Origin: Grammothele lineata
Taxonomy: Eukaryota > Basidiomycota > Agaricomycetes > Polyporales > Polyporaceae
Direction: 5' to 3'
NCBI GenBank assembly: GCA_002150815.3
Contig: NDFF03000388.1
Span: 248,001-312,000, forward strand
DNA length: 64,000 nt
Shown here: positions 22,597 to 34,503 of the stretch, one piece after another
Numbering within the stretch: position 1 is the first letter of the stretch
Layout: each line of letters starts with the position of its first letter
The notes under the pieces: model-generated
The model's database searches: none
The model's input: only the letters and a program-made list of their open reading frames with translations
What the model was told of the DNA's origin: nothing
Made by a program: the position numbers and the translations under genes

Positions 22597-24072
22597 ATGC
22601 TTGCACTCGCGCCTCAACCAATGCATACACCCGTAGACGTCCCCCCTCATAGAACTCAGCCGCCTACCTCAGGCTCGTCAACACGCTCTTCCTTCCGCAA
22701 AGTCACCCCCACATACACGACTTCCTCTATTCCGAGCCATTCCACCCACTCAGGCCATGCCGCGTCTTACACTGTACCCCCAGAGGCTTCGTCTTCTCGA
22801 CGCGCCACGCCACAACGAACCCCCTCGTTCGCCTCCGCCGCACGCACTCCCGCATACGATGGCCACGAGGACGACCCATCCACCCCGCCTGGCTCCGAGT
22901 CGGAAGACAACGAGCCCGAGCCGTCGGTCGCGCCTTCGCCCGCACCCATCGACATCCACGCATACGACTCGAGCACCCTATTACGCCTCCTCGCGTCTGC
23001 CCTGGCCGGGATCGCGTCCATGAACACGGACCGTGACCACTCAGAGCCCTTCCCGCTCCACGCAAGGACAGGATCCTCTGCAGGCGAACTTCATCCTCCC
23101 ATATGGCGGACATTGACCTCCGCCTCCCGCCATGCTCTTTCCGCTGCCTCCTCACTTTCTTTCCATGCACGGAACGTTCCCACCATCGCCCTTGAGGCGT
23201 ACCTCATTCGTATCCAGAAGTACTGCCCGGCGAGCAACGAGGTGTTCCTATCCCTCCTCGTATACTTCGACCGGATGATGAAGCTCGCCAAGGAGACGTG
23301 TGGCAAGGTGTTCGCAATTGACATGTATAACGTGCACCGCCTGGTCATCGCCGGAGTCACGGTGGCGAGCAAGTTCTTCAGTGACGTCTTCTACACCAAC
23401 TCGCGGTACGCGAAGGTAAGCACCGCTTTCCGTTGCTGGTCCTAGGGTCCTCGACTCATCTTGGCCAAGGTCGGCGGACTCCCCTTGACCGAGCTGAATC
23501 AGCTCGAGCTTCAATTCCTTCTGCTCAACGACTTCCATTTGATGATCTCTCAAGAGGAGATGCAGTTCTACGCGAGGGAGCTGGTGCAGCAGTCTCAGCT
23601 ACCCGCAGGTGTTTCTCTCGTCGCCTTCCTTCCCGAATCCCCTGCCGCACCCGCACACGACCCTCGTACCTCCCCCATCGGTCCGTTGAAATACTTCACC
23701 GCCCTCGATCGGTACCTCGCACACCTTCGCGCGCGCGCGCACCCGTCTCGCCACGAACCCAATCCCCGAGCCCCTCAACACGCGTACACCCCATCACCGT
23801 CTCGCCCGACATCGGACTACCGGCGGTCGTCGAGCTCCTACTCGACGTCATCAGCGTCAGATGTGGTGACCGAGGGCGACACGGAGACAGAGTTTGATGG
23901 GGAGACGGACGACGAGCCGACCATCCGGGCACCACATTCGTCGGTGAGCGCGGCGAGCGATACCGACTCTATATGCACGGACGACAGCCAGAGCGAAATC
24001 GGGGAGGACGCACATCCGCCGCTGAACGGGACACGAGTGGGTGATTTCCGTCATCGGGGCATGTCTTCTTAA
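22597..24072 (+). CDS. Pho80-type cyclin
   Basis: Two exons (22597-23415, 23470-24072) with a 54-bp intron, 473 residues. The central region (~185-325) is a clear PHO80/PCL cyclin box: FHARNVPTIALEAYLIRI, then FLSLLVYFDRM, then FAIDMYNVHRLVIAGVTVA, SKFFSDVFYTNSRYAKVGG and LPLTELNQLELQFLLLNDF. These proteins bind Pho85-like CDKs and control phosphate, glycogen and morphogenesis pathways; the branch here is not resolved. The flanks are low-complexity and Ser/Pro-rich, and the C-terminus is acidic. The start is chosen at the ATG nearest the coding-like sequence; an ATG at 22621 is possible. Confidence 0.9.
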
Positions 24073-24788
24073 GGTGGCTGCGCTGCCTAGAGGGTCAGAT
24101 GTTCGCGGTGTGGACGATGCACGAAGGCTTCGAGAATTCCTCACGGCCATAGACGTGCTCGACACATTGAGACGATGGCCCCGTTTGCTATTACGGTAAC
24201 GCGGGTGGGCGTGCCCGTTTGCCATGGATACATATTTTACTGCTTGTAGGACCTTGCTGTATGCTCCTCGTCAGCCTCTCATTCTCACACCAGCTGTATA
24301 TACACTCCCGTAATGACGCGCTTAGGTACTCGGTCTCGGTTGCTCTACATCGTATACTCAGCTCGCTGTTCTGCCTGTGTCATGCGCAAGTACATATATT
24401 ATATTCTGCATTGGGCAATCTCATCCTGATCGTCTTCTCATCAGTCTATTTGTATGTGGTCTGCGTGAGCCCCAGCGAGGGTGAGAAATAGCATCGATTC
24501 GCTAACATCTCTGCCGGCTGACGTGTGTCGTGTGGCTGCAGCCTCCGGCCGACGAGCCCGGATGTTCCACCCGATCGAGATGCAACAGACCGCTCTGGGT
24601 CGGGTGCGACTGAGTTTGGATGACAACAAAGATGTGACGCGCATGTCACAAAGCCGTTTATCCGAGTTTCTTACTGCAGCCTTGCGGGGTTACAAATCAA
24701 CGGCGCTCGCGTGGTCACAGGCGTGATACGGCAGCGCGGTGTGTGCTGGTTTGTTACGATCCTCCGAGTCGTCGAGGCGTGCTTCAAG
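24073..24788. other. Intergenic region between cyclin and HDA1
   Basis: Holds the cyclin 3' UTR and the Hda1 promoter. AT-richer stretch at 24230-24470 with no coding signal. Confidence 0.45.
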
Positions 24789-27684
24789 ATGCAGCAGGCC
24801 AACGGAGCTACCGAGGTGGCGCACGACGGCATGGACGTCGACGAGCAGCCCGCTGCCTCCACGAGCCAGGCCAATGGACCGCCCCCGGCCGACACCAAGC
24901 TCCGTGCGGCCTCGCTGCCACCCACCCTGCGCGAGGGCAGCTACCACGTCGGGTATGTGTACTCGAACAAGATGATGACCCACGCCTGCCTCCGCGGGCA
25001 CCCAGAGCAGCCGGAGCGCATCTCGCGCATCTTCAGCATCCTTAACCAGAACAAGTGCATCTCGCGCATGAAGGAGCTCCCCATCCGCAGGGTCTTCCGC
25101 GAGGAGGCGTTGCTCGTGCACAACCAGTCGTTGTGGGACAAGGTCAACGCGCTGCACAGTGGGTGACTTTTCTGCTCCTGTGGCTAGGATGAAACTGAAA
25201 TGAGCCGGCGCCTCTAGAACTGACCGAGCAGGACATCATCGATTCGGAGTCGTATTATAATGAGCTCTCGCTCTACGTGCATCCTTCGACGCCGTATGCC
25301 GCCCAGTTGAGCGCGGGTGGCGTGATCGAGGCCGCCCTTGCGGTCGCGCGGGGCGCCGTCAAGAAGGCATTTGCTATCGTCCGACCTCCTGGGCACCACG
25401 CGGAGCCCGACGAGCACATGGGTTTCTGTATATTCAACAACGTCGCGATCGCGACAAAGGTGGTCCAGATGAAGACGCCTCTGAAGAGGATTCTCATCCT
25501 TGACTGGTATGTCTACATCTAGAGCGCACAGCGTCGTTCTGAAGACACTATGTTCTTCTTTAGGGATGTTCACCACGGTAGGAAATCGCTGTTGACTACC
25601 TATCCTATGCTCACGCGACACAGGCAACGGCACGCAGCGGGCATTCTACGACGACCCTACGGTGCTCTACATATCCCTGCACCGCTACGAAGGCGGAAAC
25701 TTTTATCCTAACGGACCCTTCGGGAGTCTCACGTCTTGTGGGGAGGGCGCAGGTCTCGGCTAGTGCGTTGTATAGATCGGCCTTGAGATAACCGCTCACG
25801 TTTCTCATAGCTCTGTGAATATCCCATGGCCAGACAGTGGCATGCGCGACGCAGACTATCTTCTGGCATTCCAGAAGATTGTCATGCCCATCGCGATGGA
25901 GTTTGCGCCAGAGCTTGTCATGAGTCAGTTCCTCTTTCCCGATCTCAATATCAAGAGGATCGCTGATCAGACCGGAACGTAGTCTCAGCAGGCTTCGACG
26001 CCGCGGACGGCGACGACCTCGGAGAGTGCCATGTCTCTCCTGCCGGATTCGCGCACATGACACACATGCTGTGCTCATTGGCGGGCGGGAAAGTTTGTGT
26101 CGCTCTGGAGGTGAGCACTTTAGGGAATGCGTATGTTTTTGACTCAGCTATATTTGTAGGGAGGATACTCTTTGGACGCGATCTCAAACTCAGCGCTCGC
26201 GGTCACGAAGGTCCTTTTGGGGGATATGCCTCCAGAGCTCCCTCCTCTGACCGCTTCGGAAGAGGCCACGGAGACGATATGGCAAGTGGCGTTGGAGCAG
26301 AGCAAGTACTGGAAAAACATCGATCCGAAGACGTGCGAGCCGATTGAAGGTACGCAGTGTCTCCATTTTCTGTTGACCATGACAGTGCTAATTCATGATG
26401 GCACTCGTAGAGATGGAACCTATTGCTACGTCTATCCCTGGTGCGCCCCTTTGGTATCACATCGACGAGGCATCGTTTCCTGAGTCTCCTCAGAACTTCT
26501 CAAGGCACACCGTCAAGAGTACCTGTTCAGGGAACATAACATGCTCGAAATCCCTCTTTTCGCACCAGCCCTCGTCGAGCGCTATGGTTCTCAAATTGCC
26601 GTCACGTAAGTATCGTGGCGCACGAAGTGCGTCGGATGCCGCCTTACGATGATTGTCTTAGGCCGGACATCATGGAAAACGAAAACCTCATCGTGTTCGT
26701 TCACGAGTTGTGAGTCGGCAGATCATCGGATAGCGCGATCGTGTTCCTCACATGAGTGGTATAGCGGCAACTTGCGAGTCGAAGTTGGGTCGGCGATGCA
26801 CTGCGATGTGCACCAAGAGCACTCATATCTAGTGGGTGCATGTCTGGGATGCTTCCGGTCCGTGTGCTAAACGTACCGTAGCTGGACTGCTCTAAGGAGC
26901 TGATCACCTGGGCGAAGCGGGAAGGGTTTGCGATTTTGGACGCGAACGTCCTCAGCAAACCCTTCCCCAAGAACAACCTGAAGCACACACAGGACCACGC
27001 GGGCGCTGTCTTGGTTTACCTCTGGGACAACTACATTTCGTGAGCCGATCACCGACAGAACCTTTCGAGGAAGCAGGAGCTGACGTCTAGCGGTGACAGG
27101 CTCACCCACGCACGTCGGGTTGTGCTCGTCGGCCACGGCCCCGGCTGTGCGGCCCTCATGAGCCTCGTGCAGCAGCGCGGTAAGCTTCGGTTATCTCCGC
27201 TGGTTAGCTATTTGGCTCTCAGAGATTGACGGCAAATGTTCTTCGGACTAGCGGTTAGCGTCATGAAAACTGTGCAGGGCGTTGTACAAGTCGTCGGTCT
27301 CAACAACATTCCCGCCACTCCCCGCGATGTATCGGCGCTGCGCAATTGGTACTACGAGGTTCGTTTTGCTGCAGGTCGGAGAATTTTACGGTGCTCACAC
27401 GCGCTCCCCCTTCTCTACAGAACTCAGTTGTCATCGTGCCCAAGACGCATCACATATTCACCAATGAGAAAATCTTGAAAAAACACGGAAATATCTACCG
27501 CCACCGTAAGTGCTCGCGCTCCTTGGCTTCTTCGTGATCTCCGTGTGTGGATTGACTGATCCTGGGCATGTATACAGCTGAAGAGAAGCCGATCAAGCTC
27601 ATCATCAAGGCCATGCCCGGCATCCAAAGCTTCATCAAAGAGAGATTCTCGAACGGCGCGGCCAGCAGCGATGCCTCCCGCTGA
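24789..27684 (+). CDS. HDA1: Class II histone deacetylase Hda1
   Basis: Sixteen exons: 24789-25158, 25218-25506, 25564-25577, 25624-25762, 25811-25923, 25983-26110, 26160-26349, 26411-26440, 26494-26605, 26662-26709, 26765-26831, 26882-27039, 27091-27179, 27252-27358, 27421-27505, 27578-27684; 681 residues. The catalytic domain (~55-400) shows [17 protein letters not shown] with the charge-relay His pair, [22 protein letters not shown] with zinc ligands, [21 protein letters not shown] and GGYSLDAI; the Tyr of the active GGY motif is present. The C-terminal part (~420-670) fits the Arb2 domain of fungal Hda1 ([43 protein letters not shown]). It deacetylates histones H3 and H2B in the nucleus; the Arb2 domain binds Hda2/3-type partners in yeast. 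Confidence 0.97.
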
Positions 27685-28027
27685 ACCACCCGACACGTCA
27701 CACAACCTCTGAATCCCTCATGTCCGGAAGAAATAACGCGCCTTTGCCTGCAGCTTGCTCCCCTTCCATTTTGTCATCGATTTGCGCTGTCTGTAGTTGT
27801 AACTGCTTTCGGGTTTTCCTCCTGTTGTTCTGCACACAATCGCGTCCGAGTCCTGTAACCATTTTCTGGTGTACACAGAAAGCACGTCTCGTGAACTGGT
27901 AGTCGAAATGCCTAGTCTCATCACCAGACGCCTTGGTATGAGGGATGATTACCGCCGCTCGGTGGTATCTCATCCACCGAAACCGCGTCCTACGCACAGA
28001 AGCCTGCCCAAATGAGAGCGAAATAAA
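27685..28027. other. Convergent 3' region
   Basis: Only 343 bp between the Hda1 stop (plus) and the Swd1 stop (minus). It must carry both 3' UTRs, which may overlap. No gene seen. Confidence 0.5.
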
Positions 28028-29802
28028 CTAGTAGCCCTCCTGATCCTCCTCCGAGATCACCTTCAGTCGCCAGCCCTTCTCATCGTCATCCGGCTCGTCC
28101 AGCGCCCAGAGCGTGTCCTCGTCCTGCTCCCCATTCAGCTTCAACGCGTCCGCGGCGCTACGGGTAGCGTCTTCCGTGTCGCCCTCGATGTCCACGTCCT
28201 CTTCCTCCTCTAGCATTTTCCGCCGCGCGATTTCCGCCTCATCCTCCTACGTTGTTGGATCGGGCCGTCAGCTAAGATATACCAGAATGTGAGAGAACGC
28301 AGCGAGCGCGACAGGACGTACAATATCGAACTCGTCCTCACGTTCCTCATACTCCACGTTCTCGTCGACCTCTTCGAAGCCGCCGGCAAAAGCGCCCCAG
28401 CGCTCAGCAGTAGGATTGTGCCAGATGAATATGTTGCCTTGGTTGGTTACTGAGGCGATCATAGGTTGGCTGGGATGCCACTAGAAGATAGGATGAGGAT
28501 TGTGTTTGTTATTTAAAATGGAAAACGTCTCACATGCACATAAGTAAGCAGCTCGCGGCCGCCATCTAATGTACTCGCGAGGAGGCCTTCTCGAGCGATT
28601 TCCCAGATGTAAATCTTATGAGTGGCTTCATCGGCAGCGCCTAGTGAAGGTACGAATGAGCGCCAGGACAACGTAGAGTTCGGCCAAACAGACCTCCAGC
28701 TAGCCATTCGCCATCAGGACTATAGGACATCGCATGCCATTGAACTTTACTGATAGGGTCGTGGAACCGCAGCGTAGGCTCGAGGTCTTGTTCGACATAG
28801 TCGTTCTCACCGGAAGGGGGTGGAAACACGGGCAGGTTGAACTGACGAAGTATACGATCTGCTGTGTTTGTCACGAGCCGTCTGTGCTGGCCAGCGCGTC
28901 AGAGGGGAAATGTAACATGATAACCGTAGCCGACGAACCTGCCAGACGCAGAAAATTCAAAGCCCTTAAACCCTAAGGTACCGCCACTCAAGCCTGGTAT
29001 CCTGTACTTTGCCACTATCTGAGGCCCTATTAGTTAATGTTACGCGAGGATTGGAAGTGAAGCACGTACAGTCTTAGTACGAGAGTTGAAAACGAGGATA
29101 TAGCCTTGCGCGGTTCCGGCGATGACATGTTTACCGGAGGGGTCAAACTTGGCAGCGGTAAGTAAACCTTTCCTACGTTCAGATGGATGAGGGAGGTTCT
29201 ACGAAATAACGCGCGGGGAAAACATACATCCATTCTGACTGATGCTCCTCGTACTCGCAGAGGTCATAACGGCCCTTGTATTCCTTACGCTGGTCGATGA
29301 GCCATACTTCAAAACCCGCGACAACGAGGATGATTTTGCTATGGAGACCGTAAGGATCACAGATGCAGAGAACGCAAAAGGGCATACCTGTTTTTTGGAT
29401 GGAAATATGCGGCAGTGACCGGGGTGTCGAAGCGGATAGTAGCTTGTCGTCGTGGTGTGTCGCCGTCGGACGCGAGGTCCCATACAATCACATTCCAGTC
29501 CTTGGACGTGGTCAGGACATAGCGCGAGTTTCGCGACCAGCTGAGAAACATGAGAACTCACGACACACAACGGAGCTGGGGCCGACGCACTCGACACTAG
29601 TGATACTCTTGACGTGCCCGTCCAAGTATCGTACCGGGCCTCTCGTGTCCAGGTCCCATACAACCGCAAGCCCGTCGCTCCTCCCAGCTGCGATGAACCT
29701 TCCCGATGGGTCAAAACGAGCTAATATGCAGAGGGCCTCAAGCGAAGTTTGGATAGCGGTTGGATACGGTGCAGTGGGGAAAATATCTAGGGAGGGATGC
29801 AT
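28028..29802 (-). CDS. SWD1: COMPASS subunit Swd1 (RBBP5 orthologue), WD40
   Basis: Nine exons: 29802-29591, 29540-29388, 29338-29228, 29172-29070, 29018-28939, 28881-28694, 28640-28534, 28480-28322, 28246-28028; 443 residues. WD40 blades: FDPSGRFIAAGRSDGLAVVWD, SRNSRYVLTTSKDWNVIVWD, KFDPSGKHVIAGTAQG, FSASGRRLVTNTADRILR, and HPSQPMIASVTNQGNIFIW. The diagnostic RBBP5/Swd1 tail follows: FEEVDENVEYEEREDEFDI, then an acidic Asp/Glu-rich end. RBBP5 uses the hinge after the propeller to bind Ash2 and Set1, so the protein should act in H3K4 methylation. The start at 29802 aligns with the RBBP5 N-terminus. Its start codon lies 279 bp from that of the divergent Tti2 gene. Confidence 0.95.
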
Positions 29803-30081
29803 AAGTCTGGAACGCCAGGCAAGAATTAGACGGACGCACTCGTGATTTTCCGGTTCATGACAACGACTCTGGGTTTGCGCCAATTTCAGAGCAGCGTCGC
29901 GCAGTCACGGTGATGGGATTGGTAGAGAGGGGGCAGTGAGGGGGAGAGACGAAGGTTGTTGCAGGTCCGGAACAAGACGCGTCTGAGCAAGTGTCCGCCA
30001 CAGACGCGTTCTCGTGCCGCGACGGCCACCGCGGGCCACATTCTGGCTCACTCTTGTCTTCTTCGCTCTTCCACGCTCGTT

Positions 30082-31720
30082 ATGAGTCAAAACGGACCAC
30101 TACAGGAACTCTCAGATCTTCAGGTTCCTCCAGAGTTTGCTAAATACGACGAAACGACCGAAGCAGATACGATCGTGCGCCTCGAAGAGTGGAAGCAAAG
30201 AGCATCCGAGGCCCTTCTGAAATTACGCGGCGATATTGGCTCATGGCAGCTTTCGGATGCTCTTCGGCAAGCTGAAGTGGTCAATACTGTGGCTGCATTC
30301 GACGGAGAGGGCCCGTGGGTGCTTGCGTCCACGCGTGAGGTCGCCCAGAGTGAGTCTCCTCCGTCTTAATTTCTGTTCCATGTTCTGAGCAAAAACCATC
30401 TTAGATCTGCTGTCTACATACATAACGCCCCGCGCAGACGTCATCGAGAGAGTGCTTGCCGACTTTGTGAAACCTGCATTCCAATCCAATCCGCATCCTT
30501 CCGTCAATGTCGAGACAGGTCGCAAGCTCCCCCGCGAAGCTGGTGGTCCTCTTGGATACCTTGATTTCCTGGAGGGGCAGGTTTGGAAGGGTCGCCCCGC
30601 GATATCCAATGTAATTTCTTGGTGCTGCACACATTCGGATGTAGGTTCATAGACTCCTCAAGTTTTACTGCTTTGACAATGAATTACAGGCACGGACTGT
30701 CGAAAAGCTATGGCACTTGTACATTCCTCCTATAATGACGATGCTCGACGATCATGAAACGAGATACAAATTGCTAGGCATCCAATTAGCGTCACAGTTA
30801 CTTGAAATCACTCCGCCGGATCTATTGCGTCGTACAGGGATCGATACGTTGCTCCTCAACGTCCGTACTTTCGGTTCCACAAAAGCACTTCAAGCACCTA
30901 CCTGACCAACTTCTTACAATAGTCTTTCAAGACAGCGCTCACCTTTCTCCACATTCCAGAGACACCGGATCTCATTCGCGCCGGGGTTCGAGTAAGGCTA
31001 CGACTCACACAGCTCACTACTAGGGAGGGATCCGAGACACGTTTCGAACAGGTCTGTTCTGTGCTTGGAGATAGTATCATAGGGAACATCTGGATCTACG
31101 CATCGCGGGAGGAAGATGCTCTGCGGGCGTCCGTTGAGGTCATCCCCGATATCGTTCAGTTGCTGGGAATTGGCGCCACACGATATCTCAAGGTGCGTAT
31201 CACTCACCTAGCTTATAGGGCGTGCAAACAAGTCCATTATTCTAGGGCCTGATTCCTCAACTGGTCTTCCCCCTTGTGCCTGCGCCAGACAACGGAACGT
31301 CTGTGCAATTCAAACTTTCCTCGCTAAAGGCTTTGAATGCGGTGATAACGGCATGCGCACCAAGAATCCACAGGTGGAGAAATACTATTCTCGAAGCTAT
31401 CCTGAAGTGCTGGGTGTGTCTCGCTGACCAAGGCCTCCAAGACGAAGGTACGCGGCCGTGAAATCTCTACAAAGTGCTCAGTATTTATGCATGTTCGGTC
31501 TATAGGGAGCACAGATCTACGTGCACAACTACAATCCACATGCAAGTTGCTCATATTGACATGTCAAGAGCGGGACGCATCACTCAGTGTAAGTGGGCGA
31601 ATGCCTACCGGAAATTTCCTGACTCTAACTTTAGTGTAGGCAGACTGCGGTAAAATTGTCGCATTGGATCCGGATCTGTTCACTCCGCTACTGCAGCTAC
31701 CTGTCAGTGGTGATGATTAG
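30082..31720 (+). CDS. TTI2: Tti2-like subunit of the TTT (Tel2-Tti1-Tti2) complex
   Basis: Seven exons: 30082-30349, 30405-30640, 30690-30860, 30923-31192, 31246-31447, 31506-31588, 31640-31720; 436 residues. All-helical HEAT-like protein. The Tti2 core is visible in exons 3 and 4: LWHLYIPPIMTMLDDHETRYK, GIQLASQLLEITPPDLLRRTGID, SLKTALTFLHIPETPDLIRAG and VCSVLGDSIIGNIW. Tti2 works with Tel2 and Tti1 to stabilise PIKK kinases (TOR, ATM, ATR relatives) together with Hsp90. The 279-bp gap to Swd1 probably acts as a bidirectional promoter. Confidence 0.88.
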
Positions 31721-32160
31721 GACAAAACTCGTTCTAGTCTGAGAGTGCAACCCTCATAGGAGTCTGTTTCAACTCCTCTTTAGTTGCCACCGCATGTATG
31801 CAGGCAGGTAATGTGATAGCATTCTACGGTGTCTATCCCCCCCCCTAAGCCAGATCACGTTCACGACTGGATGCCGTGAGATGACGCGGCCTACCAGAGT
31901 CCGCCCACAGTCTCGATCCTCTTCGGATCCCAAAGTGGGCTCCAGACGCTCTGCCTCGGATGTCCGAGTGGCATCCGTGTGCGCTAACTCAATAAGCCCC
32001 CTCACGAACTCCGAACCGACCGTCAGTTGTTAGGGGCAAGCATTCGGTATGAGCCGATCGTGTCTAGTATGCAATGAATATCATACTGGTATATAAAGCA
32101 GGACGTTCAGACGTGCATTTCTTGCCATCCTCTCACCCATCGTGCTTCCTCCTCTCAGAA
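31721..32160. other. Intergenic region with a TATA box
   Basis: Contains a C9-10 run near 31840 and the aldo/keto reductase promoter. No gene seen. Confidence 0.5.
32090..32097 (+). promoter_or_regulatory. TATA box of the aldo/keto reductase gene
   Basis: tatataaa, 71 bp before the ATG at 32161, a standard distance for a short 5' leader. Confidence 0.65.
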
Positions 32161-33832
32161 ATGGTGACAACAACGAAGCTAGGTGGTACGGCCTCGCACG
32201 TCGTGGTGGGCAAGATAGCGGTATGTCATTCTACTCTCTTTCTTACACTTTCCTGTATGCTAATTAGCATACTCTCAGCATGGCCTCATGATGATGACGT
32301 CCGTATCTTTGTGCTGCTGTATGCCAAAGAAAGTGCGGGTACTGACGTTGGCTGATTTCAGCGCGAATGGAAACATCCCGGACGAACAAGCGTTTGAATC
32401 CATCAAGAGCGGTGTCGACTCGCTCCCCCAGGGTGCCAAGATGATCCTTAACAGTGGTAAGAGGCTCATGCCCTACTACGTGTGTCATTTTCGCAGAGTT
32501 GATAATCACGACTCCTGCTGGACAGCTGATTTCTACGGCGTCAACCATTCCGTTGGTAACTTGGAGCTCCTCTCCCGCTTCTTTGAGAAATACTCGGACT
32601 ATGCGGACAAGACATTCCTCTGTGTCAAGGCGTGTACTGAACTCATTAAGGGCTAGCGATAATTCTGACTCAAACCCATCTTTATCACAGGCTTTGCCAG
32701 TTTTCTGGGTTCCGGGAAACCCGACAATGTAAGTATGAAGTACTACTGGTGTTCGTGGACTACAGTTGACAAGCGTTCGGCAGGGACGAGGCTCTCAAAA
32801 TGTCGGTCGAGCGATCCATCAAGGCGTTGCGTGGGACGAAGAAGATCGACCTTTTCCAGCCTTCTCGGCTGGACCGTAACGTCACCGTTGAAGAGACCAT
32901 GCGGCTTTTGGTTCCCATGGTCAAGGAGGGCAAATTCGACCACATCGGACTTTCAGAAGTTGGCGCTGAATCTTTGCGTCGAGGGCACGCGGTGAGTTCA
33001 ATGGTGAAGGTTGCGGTTATTCGTCGATTTATGTCCCTACAGGTATACCCTGTGTCCCTAGCAGAGATTGAGATAAGCCCTATGTCGTACGAAGAAGAGA
33101 CTAAGAAGGGTGCGTGACCTAGTGTGTTCCAGACAACGAGTCGTAGTCTGATTGTGTTGGGTTGTGATAGTTTTGTCCACTGCAGCGGAGCTCGATATTG
33201 CCATCCTCGCCTATTCGTACGTCAGAAACAGCACATCTTGAATTCTTCCCACGAAACCCACTATTTTGCTAGTCCCCTTGGACATGGCCTTGTCACCGGA
33301 AACATCAGGACTATCAACGACCTGCCTGGTACGTAGTTGAACCCATTGCATAGCACCGCTTGCGCCATAACGATATCCCCGCTCAGAAAACAGCATGCTC
33401 CGCAAGTACGAACGTTTTCAAGAAGAGGTTAGTAGTTTAGAAGCCGGACCTGCCTGCGGGCTAACAGGCTCCCAACATAGAACATGAAGTACAACCAGCT
33501 CCTTATCAATGCGCTGAAAACCTTGTCTTCGAAGAAAGGCTGCACGCTCGCGCAACTCAGCATCGCATGGGTTGGGGCGCTCGGCGAGAAGGTTATCCCT
33601 CTCCCTGGTTCCTCGTGAGTTTTGTTCTCTTCCAGTGTTACTCAAGGGTAACCAGTGCTAATGCGATGACGGAACTTCTAGGAAGAAGGGACGCACGCTA
33701 GAGAATGTGCAAGCGGGAAATGTCGTGCTCACCGCAGCAGACATGGCAGAAGTCGCGAAGATCATGGAGCAGAATCCGGTGCATGGACATAGGTATCTCG
33801 GCGAGCAGATGGATCTCAGGCTGTGGGGGTGA
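32161..33832 (+). CDS. Aldo/keto reductase, pyridoxal reductase-like
   Basis: Twelve exons: 32161-32220, 32279-32298, 32362-32456, 32526-32629, 32691-32728, 32784-32991, 33043-33109, 33186-33216, 33273-33328, 33387-33427, 33481-33614, 33682-33832; 334 residues, normal for the family. The AKR barrel is seen in KIAHGLMMMT, SADFYGVNHSVGNLELLSRF with the catalytic Tyr, KTFLCVK with the catalytic Lys, LRGTKKIDLFQPSRLD, HIGLSEVGAESLRR, EIEISPMSYEEE, LAYSPLGHGLVTG and EKVIPLPGSS (cofactor phosphate). The usual catalytic His position reads Ser in FQPSRLD, as in the AKR8/pyridoxal-reductase branch as I remember it. It should be a cytosolic NADPH-dependent reductase; the substrate is not certain. Intron 4 (32630-32690) would be GC-AG. 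Confidence 0.9.
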
Positions 33833-34503
33833 AGACAAAACCAAAGTCTGTGCTTTTTCGACATCGAGGTCCCGTATGTTGTAACATTTGTGTCTACGTT
33901 ATGAATATCCTGGTTCGAGTTGGAGCGCTCCGTCATGATGATACAGGAGATCGGTGACCTCCCGGCGCTTGCGGAGGTCCGCGAGTCGGGACCGTGACGA
34001 ACTCGTCGGCGCTTAAGTTGCAGCTTCGACTTCTCGGACAACTTCATTACTATTAGAGACGGGTGACCGGTTGACCAACAGTGACCAACGAACTCCTCCC
34101 TCTGTCCGACACTTTTCGACTAGCTATGCCGTTTTCTCTCAACATGCACGACGCTCACAACATGTCCAATTCGTGCTCCATTTCATTCATAATAAACATA
34201 CCCACACGAAAAGGGCGAACTCTTCTTCAATGACGACGATGAACGTTCCGAGACACGATTCGTCGTCACGGCCCTCTTCCGGAAGCTGCGGGCCTCTTGA
34301 TATATGTAGATGCTCTGGGCATGACACGGATGAGTGCCGATAATGACTGACGATCGGCCTTTGGTGCTGAGATGCCGGTCAGCCTCCAGTCTGGTTCGTA
34401 ATGCCATATTACTACATCTCGCGATGCTGCCCGCAAGATATCCCATCTCTCTACCCCTTCAATACCTCCCAAAAACCGGCCTTTTCTCCTCCAGCAGCCA
34501 ACG
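33833..34503. other. Upstream region of gene A1
   Basis: No gene supported. From about 34230 it is similar in sequence to the DNA upstream of the A2 pseudogene (from about 41050), for example caatg...gatgaacg and cctttggtgctgagat, marking the left end of the duplicated module. Confidence 0.5.
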
